Assembly (NCBI GenBank): GCA_017437745.1 | Contig: JAFRYI010000008.1 | Span: forward strand, 1-64,000 | Reading direction: 5' to 3' | Origin: Bacillota bacterium | Lineage (GTDB): Bacteria > Bacillota > Clostridia > Peptostreptococcales > Anaerovoracaceae | Length of the DNA stretch: 64,000 nucleotides | The notes under the pieces: model-generated | Databases searched by the model: none | What the model was told of the DNA's origin: nothing | Seen by the model: only the letters and a program-made list of their open reading frames with translations | Part shown: positions 22,572 through 31,869 of the stretch, one piece after another | Numbering within the stretch: position 1 is the first letter of the stretch | Layout: each line of letters begins with the position of its first letter | Program-made: the position numbers and the translations under genes

Positions 22572-25190
22572 TCAGAACGGTCTGACGTCCTTTCTTTCGA
22601 AGGTCCTGGGATTCTTGAACTCCCGGATGACCGCCCTTACAGCGTCGTACTCGTAGAGCTTCTCCAGTTCGTCCTTGGTCAGGTCGTACTGGGTCTCGAC
22701 CTCTTCGCGGCGGTACTTATTGGAGCCGAGCGCGAAGTCGTAGAAGTTGCTCTCGATTATCATGTTGGTTATCTTGCGTCTGTTCGAGACAACGTTGTTC
22801 ATGTATTTCACGTAGCTGTCGAGCGCGCTCTGGGACATGTTCACGCCGGCGTTGGGTGTGAATGTCTTGGTGAAGCTGTTGTAGAATCCCTTGTCGGATC
22901 TCCAGCAGTTGGAGGAGAACACGACCAGACCCTCGGAAGTGGAGAGTATGTCCGTTCCGCCCAGCATTCTGGAATCGTATTCCAGGCCCAGAAGGTTGGA
23001 TACCGTCGGAAGTATGTCTACCTGGCAGCAGACCTTGTCGATCTGCTTGGTCTCGATCGTCGGGTTCCAGATGGCCAGGCAGCTGTGATATACCTCGAAG
23101 TCTATGTTCCTTTCGTTGATGGCTTCGAAGTCGGAAGACGAACCGAACTTCTTTCCGGCCAGCTCCTCCAGAGCGTCGATGTCCGCGTAGGGAACGTGGT
23201 CGGGGGAGAGAACTATCAAGGTCTTCTCAAGTTTTCCGGCTTCCTGAAGCTTTTCGATAAGTATCTCCACGGCTTTGTCGACTTCCATGGCGGCCATTTC
23301 GTAGGCCTTGGTCTTTTCGGTGTAGGTCATGGCCTTTACTCTGTCGTCCTCCAGCCAGTTGGAACCGCTCTTACCCCAGGCCCAGCTGGTGTAGGTGTAG
23401 GGCGTATGTCCGGAAACGGTCAGATAGTAGACGTTGAACGGCTTGTCGCTGGTCAGATAATCCGTTACGGTGTGGGCTACCATGAAGGAGTCTCTCTGCA
23501 TCCAGCGGAGCTTGCCCTGGTTGTATCCCTTGGCTCCTTCGTAGTCGATGCTGTCGGAATACATCTTGTAGCTGTCCGTGTAGTGTATGTATCGCCAGTC
23601 GTATCCCAGGTTGGGGTGCGAGCCGGTACGGCCGTACATGTTGATGTTGTTGTGGTATCCGTAGCTCTTGTAGCCGGCGCGGTTCAGCTGCCTTGCCAGC
23701 GAGAAGTAGGTGTTGGTCTTAAGCTCGCCGGTGCGGCTCATGGAGATCGGGAATCCGCTCTTGGGATAAAGTCCCAGCAGGTGCTGGCACTCGCCGTTGG
23801 ACGTGCTGGTGAAGTGCAGGGCGGTGTAGTAGTTATTGAATACGAAGCCCTCGTGAGTTATCTTCCACAGCGTAGGCGTTACGATAGGATCCAGGGCGTA
23901 GCCGGACAGACCCTCTACCGTAAAGAATACGATGTTGTAGTCCTTGAACATGCCTGTGTACTCGTTCTGCATCGTAGGCGTTACGGTGCTGAAGTACTGG
24001 GCAAGCTGCTTTATGTTGTTGTTTCCGGTATCCTTCTGCATCTGCTCGAAGTCCAGATTTATCTTGTTCGGCTTATACTTGGCCTGCTCGGGATCTTCGG
24101 GCTGCGGATCCACCGGCGTGGGATCCACGGGAACGTCTATCTCTTCCTCAACGGGCCAGATCATGTGCTTTATGTCCAGCCTGAGCATGTTGATGAGACC
24201 CAGCTGCTCCACCTGCTCGTTGTAGTTGGTGTCCTTGTTGTAGAGCTCTTTGGGCGTGATGTTCCCTTTGAACGGGATGGCTATGGCCAACTTTCCGAGG
24301 AAGAAGAAGATTATCGCGATTACAAGAGAGAGGATGAGTATTCCGCGCTTCTTGATCTTGCACTTAAGAGGCTTCTTGATGAATATGATGGCCAGTATGG
24401 CGGGCGCCAGGAACAGTATCAGAACGTAGAACTTCTTGGCGATCATTATAAGGATTGCGCCGATGTAGTCCGAAAGGTGGTTGCCGGCCGCGGTCTTGAG
24501 CATGGAAGCGGGGTAGAAGTCCTGCAGTATGTTCTTGGCTATGAACTCCACGCCGAACAGGATCGCCATTATCAGGGCCCATATCTTGGATATGACAAGG
24601 GAAGCCTTCTTCGGGAAGAACTTGGTTATGAACGTGAAGATGGCTCCGTACATCACTCCGTGCAGGACGTAAATAGGCATGTATTTAAGTTCCATGCCCA
24701 TGCATATGTGCAGCACGACTTCCAGCCATACTGTAAAGATCGGGAAAAGAAGGAGAGGCAGCAGGGTGCTCTTCTGTTTCTTTTCGGGCTTCGCGGATCC
24801 GTTTTCGGACCCGGCGGCCTTTGCTGCTCTGGAAGACCTGGATGATCTGGAAGTCTTCTCAGCTTTTGCCTTTTCGGTCCTTCCGGACGAAGCGGACCTT
24901 GCGGAAGAACGGGAAGCAGAGGATGAAGCGCGGTGAGCTGACGAACGGGACGCTGTAGTCTGTGTTCCCGCGGAACTGCTTCTTCCGTCGTCGTATCTTG
25001 CTGCTTCAGCCCGGGAGATCCCCGCGGCCTTGTCGGCCTCGTAACTTGTCATTGGTCTCTGCGTGCGCGGATAGTCGTTTGCCGAGGAAGCCCCGGTAAC
25101 TATCTGCGAAGGCGGCGTCCATACCGGTCTTTCAGTCGATGTATTTCCTGACTCTGTCTGAGCCGTGTCTTTTCTGATGTACTCGTTCAT
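22572..25190 (-). CDS. LtaS-like phosphoglycerol transferase with long basic tail
   Basis: This is an 872-residue membrane enzyme. Residues 1-143 are a disordered tail rich in Ser, Arg, Ala and Lys. About five transmembrane helices follow (145-330), then an extracellular sulfatase-fold domain. FFTVEGLSGYALDP and TSTSNGECQHLLGLYP hold the metal-binding Glu and the nucleophilic Thr region, and LSPDHVPYAD matches the second metal site. The family polymerises lipoteichoic acid or modifies cell-surface polymers with glycerol phosphate. It exceeds typical LtaS length (about 650) mainly by the tail. Confidence 0.85.
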   Translation of the reverse strand: MNEYIRKDTAQTESGNTSTERPVWTPPSQIVTGASSANDYPRTQRPMTSYEADKAAGISRAEAARYDDGRSSSAGTQTTASRSSAHRASSSASRSSARSASSGRTEKAKAEKTSRSSRSSRAAKAAGSENGSAKPEKKQKSTLLPLLLFPIFTVWLEVVLHICMGMELKYMPIYVLHGVMYGAIFTFITKFFPKKASLVISKIWALIMAILFGVEFIAKNILQDFYPASMLKTAAGNHLSDYIGAILIMIAKKFYVLILFLAPAILAIIFIKKPLKCKIKKRGILILSLVIAIIFFFLGKLAIAIPFKGNITPKELYNKDTNYNEQVEQLGLINMLRLDIKHMIWPVEEEIDVPVDPTPVDPQPEDPEQAKYKPNKINLDFEQMQKDTGNNNIKQLAQYFSTVTPTMQNEYTGMFKDYNIVFFTVEGLSGYALDPIVTPTLWKITHEGFVFNNYYTALHFTSTSNGECQHLLGLYPKSGFPISMSRTGELKTNTYFSLARQLNRAGYKSYGYHNNINMYGRTGSHPNLGYDWRYIHYTDSYKMYSDSIDYEGAKGYNQGKLRWMQRDSFMVAHTVTDYLTSDKPFNVYYLTVSGHTPYTYTSWAWGKSGSNWLEDDRVKAMTYTEKTKAYEMAAMEVDKAVEILIEKLQEAGKLEKTLIVLSPDHVPYADIDALEELAGKKFGSSSDFEAINERNIDFEVYHSCLAIWNPTIETKQIDKVCCQVDILPTVSNLLGLEYDSRMLGGTDILSTSEGLVVFSSNCWRSDKGFYNSFTKTFTPNAGVNMSQSALDSYVKYMNNVVSNRRKITNMIIESNFYDFALGSNKYRREEVETQYDLTKDELEKLYEYDAVRAVIREFKNPRTFERKDVRPF

Positions 25191-25249
25191 GATTATGTTT
25201 CTTTCGGTCTTTCGAAAACCTCTTACCCCATTATTTTTAATAATATAGC

Positions 25250-25278
25250 ATTATACTATATGAAGGGGATAAACACAA
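25250..25278 (-). promoter_or_regulatory. promoter of the LtaS-like gene
   Basis: On the minus strand TTGTGT, a 17-base spacer and TATAAT (plus 25250-25255) lie about 60 bases upstream of the start at 25190. Confidence 0.55.
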
Positions 25279-25352
25279 ATGAATTATTCTACATATGGTA
25301 ATTCCGGCCTTATCCCGCGGATCGTGAGGAGCTCGGTCTGTTGCATTTACAA

Positions 25353-25381
25353 TTGACTAAAACTACTGCGGCAATTAGAAT
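25353..25381 (+). promoter_or_regulatory. promoter of the reverse rubrerythrin gene
   Basis: TTGACT (25353-25358), 17 bases and TAGAAT (25376-25381). Confidence 0.75.
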
Positions 25382-25430
25382 ATATTTGTTAAATCGTTTG
25401 CGATTTTCAATGACGCAGGAGGTCATAGAT

Positions 25431-26015
25431 ATGAAAAAATGGGTATGCCCGGTATGCGGGTATGTTTATGAAGGCGACACGATCCCCGAGGATTTCAAGT
25501 GCCCCACATGCAAAGTTCCCGGAAGCAAGTTCAAGCTGATGGACGAGGCTGCTCCTCTTGCAGCCGAGCACGTATTCGGCGTAGGAATGAACCTGGACGC
25601 TGTCACCAGCGAAGAGGACAAGAAGTACATCATCGAGCAGCTTAAGGCTAACTTCAACGGCGAGTGCTCCGAGGTGGGAATGTATCTCTGCATGGCAAGG
25701 ATCGCCCACAGGGAAGGTTATCCGGAGATCGGTCTCTACTGGGAGAAGGCAGCGTTCGAAGAGGCAGAGCACGCAGCCAAGTTCGCGGAGCTCCTCGGTT
25801 CCGAGCTTGAGCCTAACATGACTGCTTCCACAGCCAAGAACCTTAAGTGGAGAGTCGACTGCGAGTACGGCGCCACCCAGGGCAAGTTCGATCTTGCCAA
25901 GATGGCAAAGAAGTACAACCTGGACGCCATCCACGACACGGTTCACGAGATGGCGCGCGACGAGGCAAGACACGGCAAAGCTCTGGAAGGACTGCTGAAG
26001 AGATACTTCAAGTAA
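25431..26015 (+). CDS. reverse rubrerythrin (peroxide-reducing)
   Basis: This 194-residue protein has a rubredoxin domain first (MKKWVCPVCGYVY and FKCPTCKVPGSKF, residues 1-38) and a diiron ferritin-like domain after it, the reverse of normal rubrerythrin. Diiron ligands are in NFNGECSEVG, EEAEHAAKF, DCEYGATQGKF and ARDEARHGKAL. Clostridial reverse rubrerythrins reduce hydrogen peroxide and oxygen with NADH-derived electrons. CAGGAGG precedes the ATG at 25431. The strong promoter and ATC-rich codons suggest high expression. Confidence 0.94.
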   Translation: MKKWVCPVCGYVYEGDTIPEDFKCPTCKVPGSKFKLMDEAAPLAAEHVFGVGMNLDAVTSEEDKKYIIEQLKANFNGECSEVGMYLCMARIAHREGYPEIGLYWEKAAFEEAEHAAKFAELLGSELEPNMTASTAKNLKWRVDCEYGATQGKFDLAKMAKKYNLDAIHDTVHEMARDEARHGKALEGLLKRYFK

Positions 26016-26063
26016 GGCACAGGCCTTTAAAGTTCCTGCCGTAAAGCATGAGGAGGTAGACAC

Positions 26064-26306
26064 ATGCTTATCAAACTCATCATCGAGATCATAATCGGCG
26101 CTGTCTGCGGATTCATCGCCAACTCCCTTATGAAAGGCGACACCAGCAGCATACTCAAGAATCTCATTCTCGGTATAGTCGGCGGATTCGTCGGCGGACT
26201 GATCGGCAACCTGCTCGGAATAGGCGGCGGATGGGTAGGAGGGATAATCCTCTCCATCGTCGGCGCGTGCCTAGTTGTATGGCTCGTCAGGAAGCTTGTT
26301 AAGTAA
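26064..26306 (+). CDS. GlsB/YeaQ/YmgE family stress membrane protein
   Basis: This is an 80-residue, very hydrophobic, glycine-rich protein with three short membrane segments. The pattern IIGAVCGFIANSLMKGD and LGIVGGFVGGLIGNLLG is the transglycosylase-associated (GlsB) signature. GAGGAGG is upstream. It follows reverse rubrerythrin by 48 bases and probably shares its transcript as a stress pair. Confidence 0.9.
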   Translation: MLIKLIIEIIIGAVCGFIANSLMKGDTSSILKNLILGIVGGFVGGLIGNLLGIGGGWVGGIILSIVGACLVVWLVRKLVK

Positions 26307-26324
26307 GCAGTATCACAGTTATGG

Positions 26325-26353
26325 AAAAGCAGGTCTTACGGCCTGCTTTTTTG
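26325..26353 (+). terminator. terminator of the rubrerythrin-GlsB unit
   Basis: AAAAGCAGG pairs with CCTGCTTTT, followed by T residues. Confidence 0.88.
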
Positions 26354-26448
26354 TTGCGTAGTACAGTTTTTGAGCTTTTTCCGCTTGGATTTTTTGGTGA
26401 TAAAAAGGAAAAGCGGAGAAATGTCCACTATGTTTTATTTGTAACATA

Positions 26449-26457
26449 TGGTATAAT
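26449..26457 (+). promoter_or_regulatory. extended -10 promoter of the galactoside operon
   Basis: TGGTATAAT lies about 33 bases before the GH2 start. No -35 is clear. No cre-like site was identified with confidence. Confidence 0.5.
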
Positions 26458-26489
26458 CAAATGGTTATAACAATTATAAAGGAGCGTCT

Positions 26490-28832
26490 ATGGTTTCTAT
26501 CTGCAGCGGCTGGGAATTTTCCGGCCTTTGGTCCGACGGATTCGCGCTCGGCGAGGGTACTTATCCGCTCGTCGATCTTCCCCATAATGTAAAAGAGATA
26601 TCGCTTCATTACGCGTCTCCCTCCGATTACGAGGGTATCTACGGATACAGGCGCGTTCTTGAGTGCGGTAAGGATCTGGCAGGCAAGAGGGTGTTCCTGC
26701 AGCTCGACGGAGCGGCTCACATAGCGCAGGTCTATCTTAACGGAGAACTGCTTTCCGAGCATCGCTGCGGCTATACCGCCTTCAGAACGGAGCTGACCGG
26801 ACATCTTAAGGAAGGCTCTAACGTTCTGGCAGTCCGCCTGGACTCCACCGAGAACTCTTCGATCCCGCCTTTCGGTTTCGTGATAGATTACCTGACTTAC
26901 AGCGGCCTGTACAGGGAAGCCTGGCTGGACGTTAAGGAACAGAGCTTCATTGACGATGTATTCGTATATACTCCGGACCTTAAGACTCTCCGCGCGGAAG
27001 TTAAGGTCGAAGGATCCGCAGACGAGTGCAGACTGCATGTCCTGGACGGCGGCAGGGAGATCGCTTCCGCTTCCGGTAAGCCAGGATCTTTTGAGTTGTC
27101 CGTTCCGGAAGCCGAGAGCTGGCACGTGGATCATCCTAAGCTTTATACGCTCAAGACCGAGCTCTTCGATAAAAACGGAAACATTCTGGACACAAGGGAA
27201 GATGCTTTCGGGTTCCGCACTGCCGTATTCAAGGCTGACGGGTTCTATCTTAACGGTGAAAAACTGTACATACGCGGACTCAACCGCCATCAGAACTATC
27301 CTTATGTCGGCTACGCCGCGACTAAGAGCCTTCAGGAAGAGGATGCGAGGATACTTAAGGAAGAGCTCTGCTGCAACGCCGTAAGGACTTCGCACTATCC
27401 GCAGAGCAAGTGGTTCATAGATGCCTGCGACAGACTTGGACTACTCGTGTTTACGGAGATCCCGGGCTGGCAGCACATAGGCGGTGACGAGTGGAAGGAC
27501 CAGGCGGTGGAGAACACCCGCGAGATGGTGCTGCAGTACAGGAACCATCCGAGCATAGTGCTCTGGGGCGTGCGCATCAACGAGTCCCAGGACTGCGACG
27601 ATCTCTACGAAAGGACCAACAAGCTCGCCAGAGAACTGGATCCGTCCAGGCAGACCTCCGGCGTTCGCTTCATAGAGAACAGCCATCTGCTTGAAGACGT
27701 CTATTCCTACAACGACTTCTCCCACGAGGGCAATAATCCGGGCTGCAAGCCTAAGGAAAAAGTCACCAAGGAAGCGGCAAAACCGCTGATCATCTCCGAG
27801 GCCAACGGCCACATGTTCCCGACAAAGTCCTTCGACAACTGGCCAAGAAGGCAGGAGCACGCTCTGCGCCACGCAAGAGTCCTTAACGATTCCATGGCGG
27901 ACGGTAAGCATTGCGGAACGTTCCAGTGGTGCATGTTCGACTATCCGACGCATAAGGACTTCGGGTCCGGCGACCGCGTATGCTATCACGGCGTCATGGA
28001 CGCTTTCCGCAACCCGAAGAACGCTGCGTTCACCTACGCAAGCCAGGGAGAGAAGGAACCGGTCCTGGAGCCGACCTCGTCCATGGACATAGGCGACTAT
28101 CCCGCCGGCAACATCGGCAGCATTTATGTGCTGACCAATGCCGACGAGGTTAAGCTTTACAAAAATGATAATTATGTAAAGACATTTAAACCTAAATATA
28201 CAGGAGGACTTAAACACCCGCCGATAGAGATAGACGACATCGTAGGCGATCTTCTCATAACGCAGGAAGGATTTACCGAAAACAAGGCCAGGGAGCTTGC
28301 AGTATGTCTTTCGGATGTTCAGAAGTACGGCATGGCAAACCTTCCGCTTAAGTCAAAACTCAGATTTGCCAAGGCGATGGCAAAATACAAGCTTACTTAC
28401 GACGACGGCGTGGCTCTCTACGGCAAGTACGTCGGTAACTGGGGCGGCGCGAGCACCGTATGGCGTTTCGATGCCGTTAAGGACGGTAAAGTCGTAAAGA
28501 GCGTAAAGAAGTCCCCGTCGGACAAGCTTCATCTGGAGATCACCGTCAGCGGCACGGAGCTTTCGGAGGACTTTACCTACGACATGTCCGCCGTTCGCGT
28601 CCGCATCTGCGACGAATACGGAAACATGGCCTGGTACGCGCAGCTTCCGGTCATGTTCGAGCTGGAAGGATCTGCCGAGCTCGTCGGCCCCGGAGTCTGC
28701 ACCGCTGAAGGCGGCATGTGCGGAACGTATATAAGGACTGCCGGGCAGTCCGGAACGGCAAAACTTACGGTCAGAACGGCTCAGACAGAGCCTTATGAGA
28801 TAGTATTCACTGTTAAAGGAAGGAAGTCATGA
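26490..28832 (+). CDS. glycoside hydrolase family 2, probable beta-galactosidase
   Basis: This is a 780-residue cytoplasmic enzyme with no signal peptide. A sugar-binding jelly roll (about 5-150), an immunoglobulin-like domain (150-245) and a TIM barrel (250-540) are followed by extra beta domains. The acid/base is E365 in WGVRINES and the nucleophile E437 in IISEANG. AAAGGAG precedes the ATG. The permease and the alpha-galactosidase directly downstream, and galK-galM opposite, point to beta-galactosides. GH2 also contains glucuronidases and mannosidases, so the sugar is inferred from context. Confidence 0.88.
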   Translation: MVSICSGWEFSGLWSDGFALGEGTYPLVDLPHNVKEISLHYASPSDYEGIYGYRRVLECGKDLAGKRVFLQLDGAAHIAQVYLNGELLSEHRCGYTAFRTELTGHLKEGSNVLAVRLDSTENSSIPPFGFVIDYLTYSGLYREAWLDVKEQSFIDDVFVYTPDLKTLRAEVKVEGSADECRLHVLDGGREIASASGKPGSFELSVPEAESWHVDHPKLYTLKTELFDKNGNILDTREDAFGFRTAVFKADGFYLNGEKLYIRGLNRHQNYPYVGYAATKSLQEEDARILKEELCCNAVRTSHYPQSKWFIDACDRLGLLVFTEIPGWQHIGGDEWKDQAVENTREMVLQYRNHPSIVLWGVRINESQDCDDLYERTNKLARELDPSRQTSGVRFIENSHLLEDVYSYNDFSHEGNNPGCKPKEKVTKEAAKPLIISEANGHMFPTKSFDNWPRRQEHALRHARVLNDSMADGKHCGTFQWCMFDYPTHKDFGSGDRVCYHGVMDAFRNPKNAAFTYASQGEKEPVLEPTSSMDIGDYPAGNIGSIYVLTNADEVKLYKNDNYVKTFKPKYTGGLKHPPIEIDDIVGDLLITQEGFTENKARELAVCLSDVQKYGMANLPLKSKLRFAKAMAKYKLTYDDGVALYGKYVGNWGGASTVWRFDAVKDGKVVKSVKKSPSDKLHLEITVSGTELSEDFTYDMSAVRVRICDEYGNMAWYAQLPVMFELEGSAELVGPGVCTAEGGMCGTYIRTAGQSGTAKLTVRTAQTEPYEIVFTVKGRKS

Positions 28833-30226
28833 AACTAAGTTTAAAGCAAAAGATAGCCTTCGGCCTGGGCGCCGTAGGTAAGGACATGGTCTACGCGCTG
28901 TCCGCCGGCTACGTTCTTTACTATTATCAGGACCTGCTCGGCATCAAGGCATCGTTCGTAGGCCTCATCCTGATGGTCGCCAGAGTCTTCGACGCCATCA
29001 ACGACCCGTTCATGGGCATAGTCGTCGCCAAGACAAAGACCAAGTGGGGCAGATTTCGTCCCTGGCTGTTTACCGGAACCATTCTGAACGCTTTCGTTCT
29101 GTACGCTCTGTTCGCGGCTCCCAAGACTCAGGGCACCGGTCTTCTGGTATACTTCGCCGTGATCTACATCCTCTGGGGAATGACCTATACGATAATGGAC
29201 ATCCCTTACTGGTCGATGATACCGGCCGTTACGGATACTCCCAAGGACCGCGAGAACCTCTCCGTAATAGGAAGGACCTGCGCCGGCGTCGGTTCCGCCA
29301 TAATCCAGGTAGGCACGATGCTTTCCGTAAGCGCCTTCGGAGGAGGCAGCGAGAGAGCCGGTTTCAAGATCGTAGCTCTTATCGTAGGAATAGTATTCAT
29401 CGTTACGGAAGTGATCTGCTGCCTGGCGGTCAAGGAGACCCACAGGACCCACATGGAGACTCCTACCGTAAAGGAGATGTTCAGGGGACTGTTCGCAAAC
29501 GATCAGGCGCTCGTTGTGGTAATAGGCATAGTGCTTATCAACAGCGCGCTCTACATTACTTCCAACCTTATAATCCTGTTCTTCAAGTACGACCTGGGAC
29601 AGGCATCCGGCGGCGACTGGGTAGGCAGCTATACGCTGTTCTCCACGGTCGGCGGAGCGTTCCAGATCATAGGCATGATGGTCATCTATCCGCTGCTGCG
29701 TAAAAAGCTCAGCAACACCCAGATATTAAGAGTATCTCTTGTGGGAGCGATGATAGGTTACCTGATAATCATGGCTCTGTGCTTCACGGGCCTTTCCGGA
29801 AACCTGATACTTATCTGCGTCCCCGGAATAATCGTGTTCGCCTGCAACGGAATGCTTTCCGTTCTTACGACTGTGTTCCTGTCCAACTCCGTCGACTACG
29901 GTGAGTTAAAGATCGGACACCGCGAAGAGAGCGTGATCTTCTCCATGCAGACCTTCGTTGTCAAGCTTGCGTCCGGCATCTCCGTCGCCATCGCCGGCGT
30001 CGGTCTGGACATCATAAAGTTCAAGGGCAACTCGGATCAGACCGGAGAGATAATCCAGCAGACCGCTTCTGCCATAACCGGACTCAGGCTGCTGATGACC
30101 ATCATTCCGATAGTTCTTCTGTTCGTTGCGTTCTTCTTCTTCAAGAAGAGGTTCAAGCTGACGGACGAAGTGGCGGAAGAGAACTCCAGGATACTCAGAG
30201 AGAAGAAAGCGGAAGCTGAGAAATAA
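28829..30226 (+). CDS. GPH family sugar:cation symporter (MelB-like)
   Basis: This 465-residue, 12-helix transporter is of the glycoside-pentoside-hexuronide family. The N-terminal KQKIAFGLGAVGKDMVYALSAG and the loop DPFMGIVVAKTKTKWGRFRPWL, with the cation-site aspartate, are family hallmarks. The start overlaps the GH2 stop (ATGA). It probably imports melibiose- or lactose-like galactosides with sodium or protons. Confidence 0.93.
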   Translation: MKLSLKQKIAFGLGAVGKDMVYALSAGYVLYYYQDLLGIKASFVGLILMVARVFDAINDPFMGIVVAKTKTKWGRFRPWLFTGTILNAFVLYALFAAPKTQGTGLLVYFAVIYILWGMTYTIMDIPYWSMIPAVTDTPKDRENLSVIGRTCAGVGSAIIQVGTMLSVSAFGGGSERAGFKIVALIVGIVFIVTEVICCLAVKETHRTHMETPTVKEMFRGLFANDQALVVVIGIVLINSALYITSNLIILFFKYDLGQASGGDWVGSYTLFSTVGGAFQIIGMMVIYPLLRKKLSNTQILRVSLVGAMIGYLIIMALCFTGLSGNLILICVPGIIVFACNGMLSVLTTVFLSNSVDYGELKIGHREESVIFSMQTFVVKLASGISVAIAGVGLDIIKFKGNSDQTGEIIQQTASAITGLRLLMTIIPIVLLFVAFFFFKKRFKLTDEVAEENSRILREKKAEAEK

Positions 30227-30235
30227 GGAGACCTT

Positions 30236-31747
30236 ATGAGTCTTATCAATTACAGGATAACTGTAGAAACGTCTTCCGGACCCGAAAAGTTCAGCGGAAT
30301 GTCGGAGCTTTCCGGCGGTCCGCTCCGCGTTAGGTGCGAAGTCCCGGAGGGGCATCTGCGTGACGTAGAGGCGGACATGCGCCTGGAGATCGCGGATGAC
30401 GACAGGATATTCGTAAACGGATACCAGACTTGGACACATTCCCCGGAGTTCGCTCCCGGGGACGTTCAGCGTGTGTTCGGAAGGAAACTGCCGAAAAAAC
30501 TTACGCACAAGTTCTATCTGGAAAGATATGGAGATTTTTTCTTCCGCAGCTATCCGGAGACACCGGGTGTCTTTACCGGCTATTCCTACTGCTATCTCAG
30601 GAACGGAAGCAGGTTCCGTCTGTTCGCTTCTCTGGACGAGGAGCCTGGCTATACCATCTTTACAGTTGACGCGCCTGCTGAAACGCTTCGTATCGAACGC
30701 GACTGCAGAGGCATGAGATGCGGCGGGACGCTTAAGGCATTCGACCTGTTCTATGCCGAAGGCGAAGAGGACGAAGTCTTCGACGCCTGGTTCGAAGCCA
30801 TGGGCGTTAAAGCCAGGACCACCGAAAAGCTTGCCGGATATACAAGCTGGTATAACCGCTACAACAAGATAAGCGAGTCCGAACTGATGTCGGATCTGGA
30901 CGGAGCCGCGGGCATCCTTAAGCACGGCGATCTGTTCCAGATAGACGACGGCTGGCAGGCCGCGGTAGGGGACTGGCTTACAGTCCGCGAAGACAGATTC
31001 CCGTCCGGTCTTAAGGCTTTTACGGACGAGATCCACATGAGAGGTTACAAGGCAGGACTGTGGCTGGCTCCGTTCGGCGCCCAGGAAAGTTCGGCGCTTG
31101 TAAAGGATCATCCGGACTGGCTGCTCAAGCCCGGCGGAAAGCCGTGGACAGCAGGCGTCAACTGGGGACCTTTCTACGCTCTGGACATAGACAAGCCGGA
31201 GGTAGTCGATTACCTTGCAGAAGTGTTCCGTACGGTATTCGAAGAATGGGGCTTCGACCTTGTTAAGCTCGACTTTTTGTACGCGGCTGCTCCTTACGGA
31301 ACGGAAGAAGAGAGCAGGGCGGGCAGGATGATCCGCGCCATGAAGTTAATAAGAAGCTGGTGCGGGGATAAGCTCGTTCTGGGCTGCGGAGTTCCGCTGA
31401 TGCCTGCTTTCGGACTTGTCGATTACTGCCGCATAGGCTGCGATGTGGGCCCGGACTGGGACAGCACCGTTCTGATGCGCATGACTCACCGCGAAAGGGT
31501 TTCCACCAAAAATAGCATAGACGACACTACGTACAGAAGGCAGCTCAACGGCCGCGCCTTCATGAACGACCCGGACGTGTTCTTCCTCCGCGACGAGAAC
31601 TGCAAGATGAGCGAAGAGCAGAAAAAGCTCCTGTACGAGGCAAACGCTTCTTACGGAGGCATCCTGCTTACGTCCGACGATTTCAACAAATGGGACGAGA
31701 GCAAAAAAGAAACGTACAGAGCAATAAGAAAGATGTTCGGAGCGTAA
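30236..31747 (+). CDS. glycoside hydrolase family 36, alpha-galactosidase
   Basis: This is a 503-residue enzyme with an N-terminal beta domain and a TIM barrel. The nucleophile is D346 in LVKLDFLYA and the acid/base is in GCDVGPDWD (401-409). The substrate-binding QIDDGWQ (235-241) and WLAPF are present. It is shorter than the long 700-residue GH36 enzymes and resembles compact clostridial members. AAGGAG precedes the ATG, 10 bases after the symporter. It releases galactose from melibiose or raffinose-type sugars. Confidence 0.9.
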   Translation: MSLINYRITVETSSGPEKFSGMSELSGGPLRVRCEVPEGHLRDVEADMRLEIADDDRIFVNGYQTWTHSPEFAPGDVQRVFGRKLPKKLTHKFYLERYGDFFFRSYPETPGVFTGYSYCYLRNGSRFRLFASLDEEPGYTIFTVDAPAETLRIERDCRGMRCGGTLKAFDLFYAEGEEDEVFDAWFEAMGVKARTTEKLAGYTSWYNRYNKISESELMSDLDGAAGILKHGDLFQIDDGWQAAVGDWLTVREDRFPSGLKAFTDEIHMRGYKAGLWLAPFGAQESSALVKDHPDWLLKPGGKPWTAGVNWGPFYALDIDKPEVVDYLAEVFRTVFEEWGFDLVKLDFLYAAAPYGTEEESRAGRMIRAMKLIRSWCGDKLVLGCGVPLMPAFGLVDYCRIGCDVGPDWDSTVLMRMTHRERVSTKNSIDDTTYRRQLNGRAFMNDPDVFFLRDENCKMSEEQKKLLYEANASYGGILLTSDDFNKWDESKKETYRAIRKMFGA

Positions 31748-31780
31748 GAGCCGGACTTACAATTGCTTCATCAACAGAAT

Positions 31781-31813
31781 AAAAAGCGGGGCCGCTGTCG
31801 GCTCCGCTTTTTT
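31781..31813. terminator. terminator between galactoside operon and galK
   Basis: AAAAGCGGGGCC pairs with GGCTCCGCTTTT (one G-U), followed by T residues. It lies between convergent units. Confidence 0.8.
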
Positions 31814-31869
31814 AGTTTTATGGTTCTCAGGATCAACGAATACGGGCTCTGCGCAAGTATCGATGATCG

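Noticed and set aside
22347..24845. Open frame of 832 codons on the plus strand
   Set aside because: It is the antisense shadow of the LtaS-like gene. The translation is Val/Gly/Leu-rich, without domains, and no ribosome binding site fits.
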